Shown here piece after piece: positions 5,618 to 6,629 of a stretch of DNA of 6,629 bases. Every line of letters starts with the position of its first letter. Positions within the stretch are counted from its first letter, which is position 1. This stretch comes from Myxococcales bacterium. GTDB lineage: Bacteria; Myxococcota; Polyangia; Polyangiales; Polyangiaceae. The stretch spans positions 1-6,629 of the forward strand of contig JAGQIY010000735.1 of NCBI GenBank assembly GCA_020430865.1. The letters are read 5' to 3'. A program made the translations under genes and the position numbers. Below the pieces are notes generated by a model. The model saw nothing but the letters and a program-made list of their open reading frames with translations, did not search any database and was not told the origin of the DNA.

Positions 5618-6153
5618 TTGGCACCTCCCTTCAGCGCCTTCAAGCGCGAGGCGTGGCGGCTGTTCTCCTTGGTCTTGAGGGTCTGAGTGCGCTTGACGAG
5701 CTCGCTCTTGTTCTCGTTCTTCGCCAAGATCTCCAGACGGTTCAGCTTGGCCATGCGTGCGGCGTGGAGGTTCAACTCCTGCTTCACTTCGGGGCGCTCG
5801 ACGTCTTTGCCTAGCTCCTGCTTCAGCTCCTTGCGGCGCTTCGCTCTGCGTTCGTCGCGCTTGGCCTTGTAGCTCTCCCATTCTGGAGGCTGGGACCGCT
5901 TCCCCTCGGGCTTGGCACGGGGGGCGGACGCGGGCCGGTCTTTCTCTGCCTTCTCGTCGGGGCGCCGATCGTCTCGGCGATCCTTGTCGTCTCGGGGACG
6001 CGCCTCGGGTTTGGCTTGCTTGTCGTCTCTGGGTGGGGGCTTCTTGTCGGTTTGATGCTGGGGTGGGGGACGCTTGTCTTCTGCAGACGCGGGCGTAGCA
6101 AAGCTCAAGCCGACTAGGCAGAGCAGGCACTCGAGTGCGGTACGGCTGGTCAC
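5614..6153 (-). CDS. Exported, very basic protein with charged repeats and helical C-terminus
   Basis: Product of 179 residues from GTG 6153 on the minus strand. AAGGAG (plus-strand 6159-6164) is 5 bases upstream, whereas the in-frame ATG at 6186 has no RBS and would spoil the signal peptide. Residues 1-24 form a Sec signal peptide ending ATPASA, cleaved before EDKRPPP. The mature chain has 48 Lys/Arg and 30 Asp/Glu. Its first half is disordered with PPP, RDD, KPE and DRR motifs. The second half (about 95-179) is predicted all-helical, with DERRAKRRKELKQEL and then HAARMAKLNRLEILAKNENK and RHASRLKALK, suggestive of two or three amphipathic helices. It resembles other periplasmic charged-helix proteins of myxobacteria, without a known function. 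It is the first gene of a two-gene unit with the acidic lipoprotein. The net positive charge suits binding to anionic lipid, polysaccharide or that lipoprotein. Confidence 0.75.
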   Translation of the reverse strand: MTSRTALECLLCLVGLSFATPASAEDKRPPPQHQTDKKPPPRDDKQAKPEARPRDDKDRRDDRRPDEKAEKDRPASAPRAKPEGKRSQPPEWESYKAKRDERRAKRRKELKQELGKDVERPEVKQELNLHAARMAKLNRLEILAKNENKSELVKRTQTLKTKENSRHASRLKALKGGAK

Positions 6154-6158
6154 GGGGG

Positions 6159-6164
6159 CTCCTT
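6159..6164 (-). promoter_or_regulatory. Ribosome binding site selecting GTG 6153
   Basis: AAGGAG on the minus strand, 5 bases from GTG 6153. It places the start directly before a good signal peptide and rules against ATG 6186. Confidence 0.65.
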
Positions 6165-6166
6165 CG

Positions 6167-6197
6167 GTTTCCTGAGGGAAACGCATTTTGGAAACGC
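6167..6197 (-). promoter_or_regulatory. Leader hairpin with two competing GTTTCC arms
   Basis: In the minus-strand leader, GCGTTTCC occurs twice (plus-strand 6190-6197 and 6177-6184) and is followed by GGAAAC (6167-6172). GGAAAC can pair with either upstream GTTTCC; the nearer pairing is a perfect 6-bp stem with a 4-base loop directly before the AAGGAG. It may influence ribosome access. This is read from the sequence only. Confidence 0.35.
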
Positions 6198-6275
6198 GGT
6201 GGCGCCGCCTTCAGTGGCTGGTGAATGGCGGCCTGGGGTGTTGTGAAGTCGACAACCCAAGTGCTCGTGGCGTTA

Positions 6276-6289
6276 TTCAAAAAATTGAA
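6276..6289. promoter_or_regulatory. AT-rich palindrome in the divergent promoter region
   Basis: TTCAA (6276-6280) and TTGAA (6285-6289) flank AAAA in an otherwise GC-rich gap (6154-6407) between divergent genes. It includes TTGAAC and TTGAAT as possible -35 elements on either strand, but I could not find a convincing -10 at the right distance. It could be an operator or UP-like element. The same gap holds a small GGCG/CGCC hairpin at 6359-6370 and nothing else that I can support. Confidence 0.3.
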
Positions 6290-6407
6290 CGGCGCCGTAC
6301 TCGAGTCGGTGCGCTAACGCCGAAGCCGCGCGCCTTGTCCTGATCTGAGTTCCGCCGTGGCGATTTCGCCGCGCTGCGAATCGAACTCTCACAGCAAGGA
6401 GATCTGC

Positions 6408-6629
6408 ATGACGTTTTCACGCATCGCTGGTGTTGTTCTGCTCACGTTGAGCGCAGGCTGCACCGTCAACACCACTCAGGCGCGCCCCTCACCCCCTCCT
6501 CAACCAACGGTCGCGAATGCAGCTCCAGCGCCCGCGAATCATGCGGAGCACCGCCAACCCGCGGGATTCAACGACCGCAACGACGGCTGCGAAGACAAAC
6601 GCCCAGGCGACGCGTGCAGCGAACGCGGA
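6408..6629 (+). CDS. Lipoprotein, 3'-partial
   Basis: The gene opens with ATG 6408 after AAGGAG (6396-6401, 6-base spacer) and continues past the window end; 74 codons are visible with no stop. Residues 1-17 form a signal peptide (R5, then AGVVLLTLSAG) with lipobox LSAGC, giving lipidated C18 followed by Thr, so an envelope location is expected. A Pro/Ala-rich tether (about 25-52) leads to the first part of a domain with NDRNDGCEDKRPGDAC, bearing C61 and C70. The family cannot be decided from this fragment. It is transcribed away from the basic/acidic pair and shares their 254-base upstream region. Confidence 0.78.
   Translation, partial: MTFSRIAGVVLLTLSAGCTVNTTQARPSPPPQPTVANAAPAPANHAEHRQPAGFNDRNDGCEDKRPGDACSERG

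Noticed and set aside
5070..5678. Plus-strand frame of 202 codons across the convergent gap
   Set aside because: It crosses the intrinsic terminator and runs antisense to the acidic lipoprotein and the end of the basic protein gene; no RBS or domain.
5618..6280. N-terminal extension of the acidic lipoprotein frame
   Set aside because: The extension overlaps the whole basic-protein gene in another frame, has Arg/Pro-rich filler sequence, and the signal peptide and RBS place the start at 5617.
6376..6382. GCGAATC matching one arm of the 1783-1799 hairpin
   Set aside because: A single 7-base match in a window of this size is expected by chance.

Overview
This is a GC-rich window whose proteins are heavy in Ala, Pro and Arg. 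It carries an ECF sigma factor coupled to a membrane protein, several lipoproteins and proteins joined by low-complexity linkers. That style fits a large-genome deltaproteobacterium, most likely a myxobacterium of the Polyangiales type. This is inferred from style only; there is no rRNA or marker gene to confirm it.

Layout. Positions 1-1778 (+) hold the C-terminal part of an Lgt-like (prolipoprotein diacylglyceryl transferase family) membrane protein. It overlaps an exported protein of unknown function with a signal peptide, a small globular domain, a Pro-rich linker and a barrel-like C-terminus. Positions 1882-3325 (+) hold an ECF sigma factor whose stop codon overlaps the start of a one-TM protein, which is probably its regulator. 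Positions 3388-4152 (+) encode a Cys-rich lipoprotein with an internal duplication: two 8-Cys domains after an 8-Cys N-terminal region. Positions 4382-5110 (+) encode a second lipoprotein with five GYQQQP hexapeptides (yeast-prion-like composition) and a C-terminal domain. It has a candidate promoter and ends at a strong intrinsic terminator. On the minus strand, 6153-5360 is a coupled pair: a very basic exported protein and a small, strongly acidic lipoprotein that share a GTGA overlap. A fourth lipoprotein starts divergently at 6408 (+) and runs off the window.

How it fits together. Almost every gene acts at the cell envelope. Four products have a lipobox and one gene resembles the enzyme that lipidates such proteins, so this is an envelope/lipoprotein neighbourhood with an embedded ECF switch. 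The most unusual items are the 8+8+8 cysteine architecture, the GYQQQP repeat, the oppositely charged coupled pair, and a large hydrophobic insertion in the Lgt-like protein. No mobile element, RNA gene or CRISPR array was seen. No gene-free stretch exceeds 300 bases; the largest gaps are 4153-4381, 5111-5359 and 6154-6407.
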